Below are positions 11,401 through 26,400 of a stretch of DNA of 64,000 bases, piece after piece. The position numbers were made by a program, and so were the translations under genes. Origin of the DNA: Sipunculus nudus (lineage: Eukaryota; Annelida; Sipuncula; Golfingiida; Sipunculidae); contig CM049313.1 of the NCBI GenBank assembly GCA_026874595.1, positions 32,668,008-32,732,007 on the forward strand, in the 5' to 3' direction. The notes under the pieces are model-generated. The model made no database searches. It worked only from the letters and a program-made list of their open reading frames with translations, and was not told where the DNA came from. Positions within the stretch are counted from its first letter, which is position 1, and every line of letters begins with the position of its first letter.

Positions 11401-14400
11401 ACCATGTCTGACTGACTGGCTGCTCAAAAACATGTTTTCAGCCTGTAGTTTGCAAAATATTGGTCATTATGATCTAATTTTAGGTTTCTAAGGAGATTGG
11501 CCTATGACCTCCCTGTGAGCCAGAAAGCCATCAAAGACAAATAGACAGGTCAAAATATTAGGCCAATACATCAAACTTACCTTGAGTCTGATGCATGGGG
11601 CTGACCAGGCTTGAGTGAGAAAGGCTGATCCCTGAGTGAACTGTGACAAATTGCTTGCTCAGGCTACTGCACTGAGTGAACTAATGACCTGCACCTGGCT
11701 AGACTGAGTGAACTTTTGACCTGTACCTGGCTGCACTGAGTGAACTCTTGACCTGTTGCATAATCTGACACAGTTGGCAGTCTGCCAAAGCTATAAATAG
11801 AAAGCAGCTACTGCACTGAGTAAACTCCTGACCCATACCTGGCTGCACTGAGTGAACTCTTGACCTGTTGCCTAATCTGATACAGTTGGCAGTCTGCCAT
11901 AGCTATAAATAGATCCAGACTGACCTCAAGCCTGTTGCCAAATCTGAAATAGTAGCCACACCATTGCATAAGCTCATGCAGGGGCCCTGCCCTGAGGGGC
12001 TTAACACCCATGAAGTGATCACATGGTGCACATGAGGTGTTCACCTGACACCCATGAAGTGATCACATGGTGCCCATGAGGTGTTCACATGTCACCCATG
12101 AAGTGATCACATGCCTTGTGCTTGACTGCACTGATTGAACTCTTGACCTATATCTGGCTGCACTCAATGAACTCTTGATCTGTTGCCAAATCTGAAACAG
12201 TTGGCAGTTTCTCAACCTATTTAATGATACAGATTCAATCTTGGCCTGTTGGTATATCTGTTTACACATACTGAAAGACCTTGCTAAATGTTTTTTTTCA
12301 AGCCTACATATTCATAAACTTTTTATCAAAATATCTAGAATAATAAAAGATGCAGTACTTTCATTGTTTAAGGTCCAATAGTTCTGCTAAAAATCATTCT
12401 AGTAAACTTGAACAAAGGCCACCTATGAATAATTTTTGTGCAATGTTACAGAAGATATAATTAAAACAATAATTTTGTAGAAAAACACTATTGTAGTCCT
12501 CAGTTTGAAAAAGACATAATAATGGCCATAAGACCAAATTACGCTTTTCACAACTCGACCAAAAATCAACAAACTCAGTATATTCTGATATGATTGAAAG
12601 AACCATGTCCTACGATAATTATTTTGAAAAATTGAACAATTCAACTTGACAGTTTCATCATTAAGCTGAAAGAGGCTAAAATTATGAGTTTTTTTTTACT
12701 ATAAAAAGCAGGTCAATGTAGGTGGCACCACAAAATCTGCAACTTCAAATATGAGTCATGTGATCAACATTTGCACAATACCTGGTAATGCTAGCTTCTG
12801 TCATTTCTGAGAGTACTTTGTCAGTATGCTTACTTGGCCAAATGACTGTTCAAATTTGTGTAATTCCACTAAAATTCATCAAATGCAAACCATTTGAACA
12901 AACTTGAGAGGGCTTGCCTCTGGGATCATTTATGTAAAATATTGAACAATTTGGCTGGACCATTTACAAGAAGAAGACTTTTAAAAGTTTTTCAGCTTTT
13001 TCCCATTTGATCAAACTTCAGAAAGCACTACCCTAGGATCATTTCTGTGCAATATTAAACTATTTGGCCATATGGTTTCAGAGAAGAAGTTATTTGCAGC
13101 CGTCAGTATGATACGGGCACTGATGACCCCCATACAATAAAGGCCGATGCAGGTGGCGCCACCAATACCTCAGTTTCAGATATGTCTCATGTGAACAACA
13201 TTGGCATAAAATTTGGTGATGATAGCTCCAGCCATTTCTGAGATTGTAATTTTAGTATGCTTTTTTGGACAGATGACTAAGTTCAACTTCCTGTAACTCT
13301 GCCAAAAATCACCGAAATTAAACCATTCGAACAAACTTGAGAAAGATTGTTCCAGGAATCATTTCTGTGAAATACTGGACAATTTGGCTGAACATTTTCA
13401 GAGAAGAAGATTTTTGAAGCTTTTTTAGCTTTTTCCCTATAAAATCTAAGAAAATGCAGTTAGCCAAAAAATAAGCAAAATCCGATATAGTTTTTTAGAT
13501 GACTAATTTTTTGCATAAAATTTTGTGATGCTAACTCTTGCCGTTTTCAAGATAGTATAGGTTAACGTACAGACGACGGACGACGCCACACCATCCTATA
13601 AGCTCACAGGTTCGCTAAAAATACAGGTGGTGCCACCAGTTTTCAGGAAATGATGAAACACACTATAATCAACATGCACGGAAAAATCATGGCAGATAAT
13701 ACATTAGTTATTTAGACCCTGGAGCTTTTGAATCAAATTTTTATTAATTCTAGCGATTTCGAGCCCCATAGCTCTGAGGATATAGGTCACAATGACCTTA
13801 TTTCAGGTTATCAACAAGTTTTCTTATTGACCTCAATTGGTTTTCAGTAAGAAATTTCTAGGTCCAGCAGTTACGATTTGTGCCTTGTTAACAGACAGAC
13901 AGATGGGTCGACAGCTGGTACACAGACAGATAATGGACTAAGAGTGATGGCTACAGCTTTCAGTCAACTGAGCTAAAAATCTAAATTTTTCTGGGGGTAC
14001 TTACAAGCCCATAAGCTCCAAGGATACAGGACACAATGACCTAATTTCAGGTTTCCACAGTTTTTTACTGACCTCCATGGATGTTGAAGATTCTAGGATC
14101 AGCAGTTATGACTTGTGCCTTGCTAACAGATGGCCAGAGGCCGGACAAAGCAACATTCCTATACCTCAGTTGACTTTCAGTTAGCTGAGCTAAAAACCAG
14201 AATCTTACCACTGCCAAGTTGAACCAGGCCTGGGCCAGCTGTGTCAGGGTGTGGTCCTCATCTGTCTCCTGCATCCTTTTCAGTTCCTTCCTGTTAATTT
14301 AATGATACATCCTTATACAGTGGTTATTTTAACTTTAATGAATACTTTTATATCTAAGGTCTAGAAGTGGAGGGAAGTTTGGGTTATAAGATTAATAGTG

Positions 14401-17400
14401 ATTACATGGCTCATTCTACATACAATATCCACACACTTACCAACTTATCAACACATTTCACAAAGCAGATGCTGTGTATCAAGTTAACATTTGATTTAAT
14501 AACTTTTTTATGTCCCAGTTTAAAGTGCTATTTTCAGAATATAACAGTGATGGACATTGAAAGAAAAACATGTACCTGACTATATTTTTCAGACTTAATT
14601 TCCCTGAAAACTGTTGATACAAGGGAATACTAATAAAAGCAACAGCTGGTCTTTTTTAACCTAGACTGTACTTTACTAAAGATCTAGCTCGTCCTGTTCA
14701 AATATTATTTTTACTTCAGCCACTCTCTTCCAAACTGGTTGACAGCCTTCTCAGCCTAAACACAATAAGAATTTAGCAAAATAACTGAAATTTCAGACCA
14801 TTCACATGGTAATGATATTTTTTACTCACTTGGCCAGGTCAACACGGTCCAGTTTCAATAAAATCTGCACCATCAAGGCTAAGCTAAAATACAACATATT
14901 ATATGCATTAAATGCAAAGACTTAACAGGGATAATATTACACCTACATAGTAACTGGCTGTAGGAATATAATATGAATTTTAATCAGTTGTTCTGGATTA
15001 TTTATTGGAATAACATTTGGGATCAGAACAAGGGACCCATGGGTCACGGCGCTCAGCTTAAGTTTGAAATTTTTGCAAATGCAAAATATTCTATCTTAAT
15101 GTTTTTCATTTATATAAGCATATGAGAAGCTAAGAGGAAAGAGGCTCTCCTACTTGGTTATAGTTAAGTTCTAAATATATGATTGCAAACTAATACTCTG
15201 ACAAGACTGTCATTAAGAAAAACAGTAAAAGTTTTGAGATACTGTGATGCATATGAAAAATTATCAGATGGACAGGACAGTGGACAGAATGGACTAATAC
15301 CTTTATTTCACTTTCAAGGGAATAATGCATTTAAGTTTATATATATGCCTATTATTTATGCATATTGACTTTTTCCATTAAAATAGTTTTTATCTGATTA
15401 TTTTTTTTTATTTACAAGTTTTATAAATTTGTATTAATAAACACTGAAAATATAAGTTAAATATTAGAATTCCAAGTTGCAATCATTATTTATCCAGAGT
15501 GTAGCTCATATTGGGTCATATTATGCATACACATATATTTTTATTATTTTTAAATCACAAATGTTTAAACTTAATTTAAAAGAAATAATGCTACAACATG
15601 GCATCTACAAGGTTATTCCTTGAATCACTATTAAAAAGTTTTGCACATTGGAGTTTTCAGTACATGCTTAATCTTATTCACCGAAATAAAATAAAAGATT
15701 CAGTAAATTTGGTAAAATAAAAACATCTTTTCAAATAAAGTATACACACTGTTGGTTGAATGAGGGACAAACAATATCATTATGCTAATTACAATCTAAG
15801 CTATAATTTATTATTGGAATTAATAGTCAATTTCACAACTGGTGAAGTTTTTACTCTTCTCAAGTAAGAAATTACTTTTCTGATGAACATCCACACTTTC
15901 ATAGCAATACACCACTTTGTGGACACAATTAAATGTGCACTTTAATCATTGTAACCCTGGTGGTAAATACAAAATCTAAATTGTAGCATTGTATAGCCAA
16001 GAATAAAATGAAATACAGAAAATTATAACATTCATCTAGATAATGCACCATCTACGGGGGGGGGGGGGGGGGTGCAGGGCAGAGGGGAAGCCTGCTAGTA
16101 GTGGCCAAGCTGAGCCAAGGCAAGCTGTCTGGGGTGGGTTACATAATGCAAGTGAAGGCTGTACTACTAGGTGGGCTAGATGTAAACAACACTTGACATG
16201 GTATATGAAAACTTGAATAAAAGCTACTCTTTTCAATCAATTCCTTTGAAATTTCAGATTTTAAAAGATTAAATCCTTATGTATATATGCTGTGAAAATT
16301 AAATGAACACTGCTTACAGGGAAAAAACGTGCCATTGCCAAAGTTGGACAAAATTTAAGGTATTGATTTTTTATTTATGCTAATAACTTGAAAATTTTCA
16401 AAATTCAGATCTAATTTTGGGTAAACAATTGAATCTTGATTAAATAAAGTTATATTCCTGAAAAAAAGTCTCCAGCTTCGGCAAATTCTCATCTTAGGTG
16501 AGTAAATATATTTCTTGATTTTTTAAAAAGTGCATTATGTTTGGGCCCATAACTTAAAAAAAATACGCAATACTGACATCATTTCTGGCATGTGCATAGC
16601 GAATGTATAGAAAAATATGTATATCATATATGATCAAAGTCAGATCAGTGGTTTTGATATTAGGCAGTCTTAAAGTGTAACAATGGGTTTTTAAAGGAAA
16701 AATGAAGTTTTTCTTAATATCTCGAAGGATTTAAGTCCTAGTGACCAAATTCTTGGCATGATAGGGGATTTTCGAGACATCTAACTGTATGCCAAATTTA
16801 AGGAACTCAGAGCTGAAGCTCCGGAGCTGAGCTCTAGCAAACTGCATAACACTAGCTTGATGTAAACAATATGTGACATGGTGCTTGAAAACTTGAATAA
16901 AATCTACAGTTTTTGATCAACTGGTTTCAAATTTTTGGTGTTTACAGTTGAAATGCTTACAAAAACATGCTTTGAAAATTAAATCTACAGCAGTTACAGG
17001 AAAAAAACGTGCCATGGTCAAAGTTGGGCAAAACTTAAGGTACCAATGTTTTATTTTTGCTAATATTTTAAAAAATTTAAAAGATTTTGATCTAATTTTG
17101 GGTATTCAATTTAATTTTGATTGATAAAAGTAATATTACTGGAAAAAAAGTGCTTAGCTTTTACAAGTTTTGTGTTAAGTGATCAAATTTCTTTCATGAT
17201 TATTTACAAAATGCATTATGTTTGGGCCCATAACTTTTTTAAATTATATAATACAGACCTAATTTCTGGCATGTACATAGAAATTATATGTAGGATTATT
17301 TATGGTAAATATGAGGAAAAACAGAAGGTGGTTTTGATATTAGGCAGTCCTGAAGTGTGAAAATAGGTTCTTAACAAGGGACCTATGGGTCACTGTGCTC

Positions 17401-20400
17401 AGCTGACTTTAACCTTGAAGGTGAAAATCTAAAATAATATCTTATGGAGATAAAGTGTAAGAGGAAGAGGTAATAAAGGCCATGGTTGGTTTATATGATT
17501 GGTTTGTATTGATGAGCAAGAAATTGTTGCAAAAAATATTTTGTGACCTGACCATGTGTTTCCTAATGTTGAAACTAAAGCATGTGAGCAGTTTGTGAAC
17601 AAATGACCTGTACTATTACCATGATCATTAGTTGGTTTTTCGATTAACTGTTGACATTTCAGTAGTTTACACATTTGTTCAATTGAATCTATTTTTTTGT
17701 ATAATATATATTATTGAATATATATGTATTTTATTTATGAAATGTATACAGTTGAAATATAGCTAATTAACAACATAAAACGGGGCAAACAAAGCCTGAT
17801 CTCAAATTCTGCTGAGGCTGGAAAATAATGAAGAAATGTTTGTATTAAATCCTAATTTTTTTATCACATCAATTATTTTCTAATTTAGGTTTATATTTCT
17901 ATACATTTCCAATTTAACATATATATCTGAATATAAAAGTTGATTCATAATTCTCAATTGCATCATCATAAATCTCAATCTTGTCAGATAACACCACATC
18001 ATGCATACAAATGTTTATTTATTTTTTACCACAAAAATATATCTTTTAAATCTGCAAAACAATAAATATCTAAAAATAATACTTGATTTAGATTTCACAA
18101 TTTTTAATTGTGTCTTTATTTATCCATAATGTACTTCATATTTTATAATAATTTAAGCATACTGATGGGTTCCTTTATATTTGTTAAAATCATTTAAAAG
18201 AAAATTGATTTCTTTAAAAATGCTACATTACACAACATTGCATCTTCTGGATTACACCTTGAATTATTTTTTCAAGGAAAGTTTTTGCATATCGGAGTGG
18301 AAACAGCATTACAATTAAGGAGATACAGTGAAAACAATAACAATTACTGCATAACACTTGGTGGGTTGGGTTTGCGGGGGGGGGGGGGGGGGGGGGGGGG
18401 GGGGTGATTGGGGTGGTGATATGAGAATAACTGTACACCTGTAACAGCACAGCAGGGGATCTCCCCCAGTGACTGTAACAAATCAGAAACCCTGGCATAG
18501 CTGACTTCCAGTGACCTGGAGTGGGACCCTGCATCTGTAATCAAAGCAAGTGACTACAGAAAAAAAATCAATAACTATCTTAATTTTCAAGCTTTTATTT
18601 CCAAATTTCAGATTTAGACAAACTAAATATTTATGTTAACATGCTGTGAAAATTAAATCAATGGTGCTTACAGGAAAAAAACGTGCCATGGTCAAAGTTG
18701 GGCAAAATTTAAGGTACTGATTTTTTTTTATGCTAATAACTTAAAAAATTTACAAAATTCAGATCTAATTTTGGGTAAACAATTGAATCTTAATTAAACA
18801 TAGTTATATACTTGAAAAAATAGACTCTAGTTTCAAAATTTTTCATGTTAAGTGAGTTATTATTTTTCCTGATTTTTTACAAAGTCCAATATGTTTGGGC
18901 CCACAACTTAAAGAATTTATACTTTACAGACTTAATTTCTGGCATGTACATAGGAACTATATAGAGGAATATTTATGGTAAATATGAGGAAAAACAGATG
19001 AGTGGTTTTGATATGAGGCAGTCCTGAAGTGTGAAAATAGGATTTTAATAAAAAATTGAGGTTTTTCCTTAATTTCTCAAAGGAACGAAGTCGCAAAGAC
19101 CCAGTTTTCGGCTTGGTAGGAGATCTTGGGGACATCTAACATTATGGTGAATTTTGGATTCCTAGGTCTTACGGTTTTAAAACGTGCCACATCTACGGAC
19201 AGACGGACGGACGGACGGACGGACGGACAGACGGACGACAGACAATGGACCAAGACTATAGCTCAGATGACTTATAGTCAGCTGAGCTAATAAAAAATTG
19301 AGGTTTTTCCTTAATTTCTCAAAGGAAAAAAGTCGCAAAGACCCAGTTTTCAGCTTGGTAGGAGATCTTGGGGACATCTAACATTATGCCGAATTTTGGA
19401 TTCCTAGGTCTTATGGTTCAAAACGTGCCACATCTATGATGACGGACCGACGGACGGACGACAGACAATGGACCACGACTATAGCTCAGATGACTTAAAG
19501 TCAGCTGAGCTAAAAATGGCTATATCAGCGGTTCTGACTTTTAAAAGATTACACCATCAGCGGTTCTTACTTTTAAAGATGACATCATATTCAAGTTTTC
19601 TAATTTAAGTAGTGACAAACATATATGACCATATTCAAGTGTCCTGTTGCAAATTAACAAATAAATATGACCATAATCAAGTGTCCTACTGTAAACTGAG
19701 ACACACAAATATGACCAAAATCAAGTAATCTATTGTAAATAAAGACACACAAATATGACCATAATCAAGTGTCCTACTGTAAACTGAGACACACAAATAT
19801 GACCAAAATCAAGTAATCCATTGTAAATAAAGACACACAAATATGACCATAATTAAGTGTCCTAGAGTAAATAAAGAAACACAAATATGACCAACGTCAA
19901 GTATTCTACTGCTATTAGACAAACAAATATCACAATAATCAGGAGTTCTGCTGTAAACAGAGACACACAAATATGAATGGGCATATTGTGATATCAATGA
20001 TTTCAATGTGATATCTCTAACATGACTTCTCTTATTGTGCATTATTTATCTCAAAGACATAGCTATATTTTCATGCAAACTCTCACCATGGTATACCCAC
20101 ACTTGTAAACAGGTCAAAATTCACTTCATTGCTATGTTTACATACCATTCTATGGAATCAGATTGATGGAGGGTACGCAGGGCAGCATCAAAATTCTGAA
20201 ATAACATGATAAACTGTTATTAACGGGAGCTGAAAAGAAGCATCCTTTCATGATTTTTTTTGGCAAATGCTGCATTATTCTAGCAAAGGGATTATATGGA
20301 GGTAGGCTATAGGCAATTCCAGACAGAAACAGGCTTTGATAAATCTTCAGCATGCAATTAATCAGGGCCAAGAGAAATGCTGATTACCTTTGATAACTTT

Positions 20401-23400
20401 GTACTAGCGTCATAACAATCAGGAAGAGCTATTTTTGTTTAGTTTACCCTACCTTGTGTAAAGGTAACTGGTGCTTTCTGGGGCTAATTTGAGTGTTTTG
20501 TTTGAAATATTTAAATGTGACACACACAAATATATACACACTATTATCATATCTTACAATTACACAGCATTGCTGCATAATCATCTTTAGATATAGACAT
20601 ACACAGAGGTTTGAGTAGAACCAGTAGCTTACCACAGGGCTCAACATTAACTTTTGACAGTACTTTCCTAGGAGGGATTCATCTAGCTTTTACTTGCCCT
20701 ACATGAATTTTCATTTTTGCTACAAAAACCAGTGATCACAGCCACAAACACAAAAAAAAGTGTGTTCCACATGATTATATTGAAACAATAATCATTTTCA
20801 AATGTTTGTTTGTTAATAATATTTCTCTTCAGCATTGGCACATATTAACATACAGGTAATATAAGATAGAGGTATTACAATAGGATTTAATTTCTCCAAG
20901 AAAAAATGACTTGCTTAAGATTATTTAAGAATCAGGCCTTTGTGTAAAGGTTTATGCTGGACCCATTTGTGGTTTACCTCCCACCGTTTCTATTTTTCCT
21001 TGTCCCAGGCAAGAGTTTAACTGTTAATGTTGAGACCTGCAGAGGCAGAGTATCCAGAAAATCTGAAGGACCAGAGTCAATTTCTCTGTCTGTGTGTGTC
21101 ACATGACAGGGAGAAGGGGGGGGGGGAGGAAGGAGAGAGAGAGATCTTGAGAGAGAGTTGTAGTCCCAAAATTTAAATCTGCTAAAGATTTCAAAAAATG
21201 ATACACAGCTTTTCCAAGAAACAGAAAACTTACCTCTTCAAAATAATAAATAGACCCAGCCATCAATAAGAAGGTGCTGTTTGACAGGTCAACACTTTTG
21301 CTCATCTGTGCATCTAAGTCCTTCAGTATGTTGTCTCTGTCAAAATACAAGTCAGCTGAGGTAAGGATTGTACAGGACCATGGGAACCTACTAAATATTT
21401 GTCACAAATGATGGTACAATCTGTCAAATAAATGTAGGAAAGCTTAAAAGGTGAAGTAAACTTCATCATGGGATCTGCCATGTCTGTCTTCAAACCGGGA
21501 ATCAGTCCCCTGTTTAAGCAGTGTGACAGTTTAAATGGGACATAAATTTATATAAATATATTTTTTTAAATCTTACAATATATCCAGTAACGAATTCAAT
21601 ATTAGATGAGAAAATCATACAGGTTCTTCCATTAAAATTGATAATAGTTCTAAAGTATAAACTTTATTTTATTCCTGTCAGTTGGCTGCTTTGGTATGTA
21701 TTTAAGCCTCCCCCTTAAGGAAAGGAGGCTGATAGAGGGTGATGAGTTTATCTGTATATACATATTTGGGTAAATATTGTTTGTTGGTCCCCCTGAGTGC
21801 AAAACCATCAATTTTAATTTTGTTCTCTTTTTTTGTGATTCTTCTGTCATTTTCAAATATGCTAGATCTCCAATACAGTCCATGGGCCAGTAGGGGTATA
21901 GCTCCCCACCCAGGAGGAATTTTCAAGGTCCTTATGTTCTTTTACTTAAAGGTCACTAGTCTGTGGAAATGAATGTTGGCACTTAAAACAATGAATGTTG
22001 CCCGATTTTTCCAGAAATGGCCCTTTTTATCAAACCATTATGCATAATGATCAAATTATCATGTTTGTGGCTTAGGGAAATCATATATGGGGGTATGGTC
22101 ACAAAATTGGCTGTAATTTCCTTAATACTGGTCCTATGGTAACTATGGAAATAAACAGCATTTTACTCAAAATGTGTATGTATTTGGATGAGTAAAATGC
22201 TGTTTGAGTGCTGTCATGTCTAATTAAACAAGGCCTACAGGCCTAATACAGACCTGTGCAATGGGATATACATCAGGTATATGCTTCCAGGATAACATGC
22301 TTGGCCATTTCTTTTTTAAGTATATATGTGACAAGTACAAATACAAAGCAAGTACTATACATTTTGAACCCGAGTACAAGCACCAATTACACAAATTCCT
22401 GAAATACTGACATGGATGAACACAACCAGAAAACAATTTTAGGTGATGCCACAAGCCTTGTATACAACAAGACCATCTGAATGGACAAACTGGACATGCA
22501 CAATTTCAGGCTGATATGTCAAATCACTCCTGACAAAATAAGAATACCAACAAAATGTTACATGTATACCAAGATCTTTCTCAAAATGTTTTCTTTTCAT
22601 GGAGAAATAATTTTAGTTAAGTTTCTCTGACAGCTAGATTGACATACATGTAAAAAACGGGCACCATTAAGTGTAATCAACAAAAAAATTATTTAATAAT
22701 TAATGAAGAAAAAAAGGGCAAAAGTACCAATGTGTCTGATAAAGTTATTGGGCCAATTTTCTTCAAAATTGCATGATGATATGGGAATATGCGACAATAA
22801 TGCATATTTTTTCATTTCTTTGGATGTGTAACACCTTGACAGCTTTTTAGACAACAACGCTCAAAAGAGTACAATTTCCTGTATGGGCACATAACACACA
22901 AAACTGTCAGTAGAGCCACCAGTTTTGTGGCCTCCTTGGCTCATTTTACACCTACATATACAATTTGGGGAGTTTTTTCTGCTTTTTGGGAGATAAGCTG
23001 CTGGTGTTAGCAGACATATGATGGACAGACACCGCATCATGGCTATAGTTCACAGGTGAGCTAAAAAAGGTAATGAGCAACCATTATATGAATGGATACA
23101 TTTGGCCTACAAAAAAAATACATTTGTAAAAGTAATGAATATATCTTAAAACAGATTAAACATGATCAGATGACTAAATATATAAATTGTGACAGACACA
23201 CAACAGACTCTGACCAATCATTATAGCACAGTTGATTTACAGTCAGCTGAGACAAAAAGCAGAAATATTTGATTTTGATAAAAAGGGAGAGGTCACTGAC
23301 TGATGCTCCAGACAAGTAGACCAGCTGTAAATAAAGCTGTGTCATCCTACCTGTTACTTTCCCCTGATAGGTAAGCAGCAAAAGTTTTGACAGCCTTTAG

Positions 23401-26400
23401 TTCAGCTGGGGAAGAAGAGTTCACCTCATCTAGGACCACACCATACTTGCGCTGAGCTATGTATGCTCTGTACATCAAAACATCACGCTCCAGCTGGGCA
23501 TCTGGGGATACCTGCAGATAATACACACACAATAACAGTGACAGGAAATAAAAATATCAAGGCTCATATGGGCTGGTTTGCAAGTAAACCAAAATATTAT
23601 AAAAACATGAAAACTTTGGGACAGTGTCTACTGTCCCAAGCAAGCAGGCCAAATATTGGTACAAAATATGTGTCAAGCTCTCACAATAATAAAAGGGTAC
23701 TTTGAAACTGCCTGTGGTGTGGTAAGCATGTTTGGTAGGAGTGATGTAGAGAAAACAATATATTTTCTTAAATGAGAGTCCAAACAGGCTTTCCATATTG
23801 TTATTTGGCTACATTAGGGCTTTATATAATAAAAGTCACAATTTCTCTACAGTAAAGTTTCATTATGGCATTAAAAGTTATGTGCCAAAAAATATAACAG
23901 CATTGATACTTTAAATGGAAGGGTTTTTTTTACAGAAAAACATAAAGATGATGAAAGTTATGTCTGAAATTTTCCTTAAATATTGTTCATGTTTCCATGT
24001 AGAACATGAATTTGTGAATGGTGCATTTACTTTGAATATTACCCAGTCTTAAGTCCCTATCATAATTGACCATATCAGGCATATGTCAAACTTCCCACAG
24101 AGGCTGTTTCTGTTCTCTTAAGAGTTCGATTCTACATGGTGTGAACATACGCAAAACCAGCAGCTAAACCATTTACAGAGTTTAAATAACTAGCCCAGGC
24201 TAATATTTAACGCTGAACACAAATTAATGAGCGTAATTCCCCTTTCGGACCAAAAATAGTAGGGGTGTAATGATGCATTGAAGAATCGATGCATTGAATT
24301 GCAAGCCCTTACTTACATTGTAATTTATAATTAACCTCGGAATTGTTTTATTTTGTTTATTATTTTTTTGTATGTACATTCCTGAAGATTTTTGTGCCCT
24401 CTCAAATTCTATAAAAAGTGTTTGATGTTTTTGATTTTTGATAATTTTGATTTGACTAAGAACCAAATCGAAGGTAAAGAATTGATAATTGAATAATTTC
24501 TAAGGGCCCTCACAATTCACAGGCCTAGAAAATGAATGAACTTTGGTTACAAAAAAGTGAATGTTGTTGTACTGGAGTCCACAAGTACCTGGCAAGGATT
24601 TGATTATCCTGACTTGGAGTGCTGATTAATGGTTTTGTCTATTTTAGCCATCAAAGTTTTTTATGTGTATATTTCTGAGAGACAAATTGTACCGTTTTTC
24701 TGACTTCTCAAGTCCCAGGGTAACATTTCCCCGAACAAAGCTTCTGGATGGGTGATAAAACTGGCCTTAGGGAAGGGGGTACGCTCTTTACACAGCGCTT
24801 TACCTATAGGGCTACTACCTATATCGTAAGGCGCTGTTTGTTATGACCTCGTATCCTGAATTGCAACACCAGAGGGGAGCACTGTATTTTTGTCCAATCA
24901 GGTGAGACCTTGTGCTGGAAGACAAAGCCAAGCGAGGAATACATGGAGCCAATCATATTCATTTCTTTTTGAGTGACAGCTCATCCCCCAGTGTAACAGT
25001 CTGAACAGGCCACAGGCTCAGAGAAAATTGCCCCTGATGTGGTTTGCTTAGGGCCTTGGGCACATAGGATGCTCGGCCGGTGAGCTGTAATTCAAACGAA
25101 ACGTAACAACAAAGGCTGCGTGCACACCTCGCTGGCTGGTTTCAGTTCTGCAGACAACAGATACATGGCTACGCTAACACAGTCATAAAGCCATAATCGA
25201 ATCGGTCGATGATGCGAGAATGCAGAGGGAGCAATTAAAATTCGACCGGATATTCATCAAGCGGCGCTTGAAGCGCAGCAATGGACGGAGCTTGGATGCC
25301 TGTCGAGTGTTTGTTTATTGGCATCTGATTGGCTGCTTGTCACATCATACGCACGTTTATTTCAGTGGACAACGAACCGCCATTTGGTGTCTAAATATAT
25401 CATAAACGGTCAAAGCTGGCAGTGTGAAAATCAGTTACTTCTTTAGAAGTGCAAGATTTCCGCTGCCTCGGGAGCGTAGGGAGGGGGTTCCCCAAGAGAG
25501 GCAGACACAACTAACACAGGTCAATTAACAGAACAAAATTTTCATACACAACTTAGTACTTATCTTGAAACACACAAGACAAAGCCACTTCACAGCTGAC
25601 TGATTGAACAGACTGTTCTTAACCTGTTAACCAAGCTGCTGCATGTCCCACTTCTGGCTCCTAACTCCAAACTATGTTTCTTTGATGTTTTCAGTAGACT
25701 CCCCCCCCCCCCCCCCCCCCCAAGTTGACACTGCCTTGATAATGACCCCCTGGGTGCTCAGAACTCAACAATGAGCATCAAGTTTGCATTGTGTTTAGTC
25801 GATCATGAATGTGTTTTACCTTTCATTAAACTTCAATACTGATCAATAATTGACACTATGTGTAGTTCTGATAAATAAAGAAAGACAATTGTTTCCAATG
25901 TCTTTTTATTGTATAAAAGACATCATTGGTAAATAATTCATATCAGAAGGCTTTCAAAATACTTTCATTTGTCCACCTGTTGATCAACAGGTAACAATGG
26001 TGTTGTTATAAGACTATTAATTTGTTATTAATATGTTAATTAGACTGCTGTTGCTGAGTTTTGTCTCTGAAGAATTGAAATGCAAAAGAATTAAACAAAA
26101 GAATAAAAAAAAAAAATAATTTTTTCAAAATGGCTTTATTTTGATATCTATATGTATAAAACTGAAAATGCAGAATTGCTAAACAAGTCATCTGAGCACA
26201 ACAGAGCTCGCCCTGTAATATGACTGTCATGTTTCTCGTGCCTCTGACCTCATTAAATATGCATCAATTTTGGCAGGAATCAAACTTAGGTGAGATATTA
26301 TATTGGTTAAAATTTTTATTGAGTTTCATGTAAATCTATTATATTCCTGCAAAGTAATAGCAGCAACACCATAAAGTAGGCTGGAGACCTCTGACCTCAC

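Larger units (their letters stand above)
10469..14208 (-). other. COPE: COPE intron 6, mostly repeats
   Basis: 3.7 kb. Holds a D-type repeat remnant (10949-11530), a local complex repeat (11600-12280), a ~430-bp tandem pair (12710-13619) and further D-type modules (13620-14193). Confidence 0.85.
15027..19513 (+). mobile_element. Long (~2.57-kb) copy of the same family, interrupted by a younger copy
   Basis: Left part 15027-17372 starts AACAAGGGACCCATGGGTCA. Right part 19291-19513 ends CAGCTGAGCTAA. Removing 17373-19290 rejoins ...GTGAAAATAGG-TTCTT to TAAAAAATTGAGGTTTTTCC, exactly the continuous order seen inside E1 (about 4770-4800). It contains two copies of the GTGCCA-GG-CAAAGTTGG module, like 56120-58741. 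Confidence 0.75.
14884..20145 (-). other. COPE: COPE intron 4, nested repeats
   Basis: 5.3 kb. Nearly all of 15027-19513 is one long repeat-family element interrupted by a younger copy, followed by a 44-bp minisatellite (19617-19985). Confidence 0.85.
20196..23350 (-). other. COPE: COPE introns 3 and 2 (flanking exon 3)
   Basis: Intron 3 (20196-21233) shows a short G/GA-rich tract near 21117-21140. Intron 2 (21337-23350) carries a perfect 17-bp hairpin (22153-22205) and a terminus of a second repeat family near 22900-23065 ending in ...CACAGGTGAGCTAAAA. Otherwise it is unremarkable AT-rich sequence. Confidence 0.8.
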
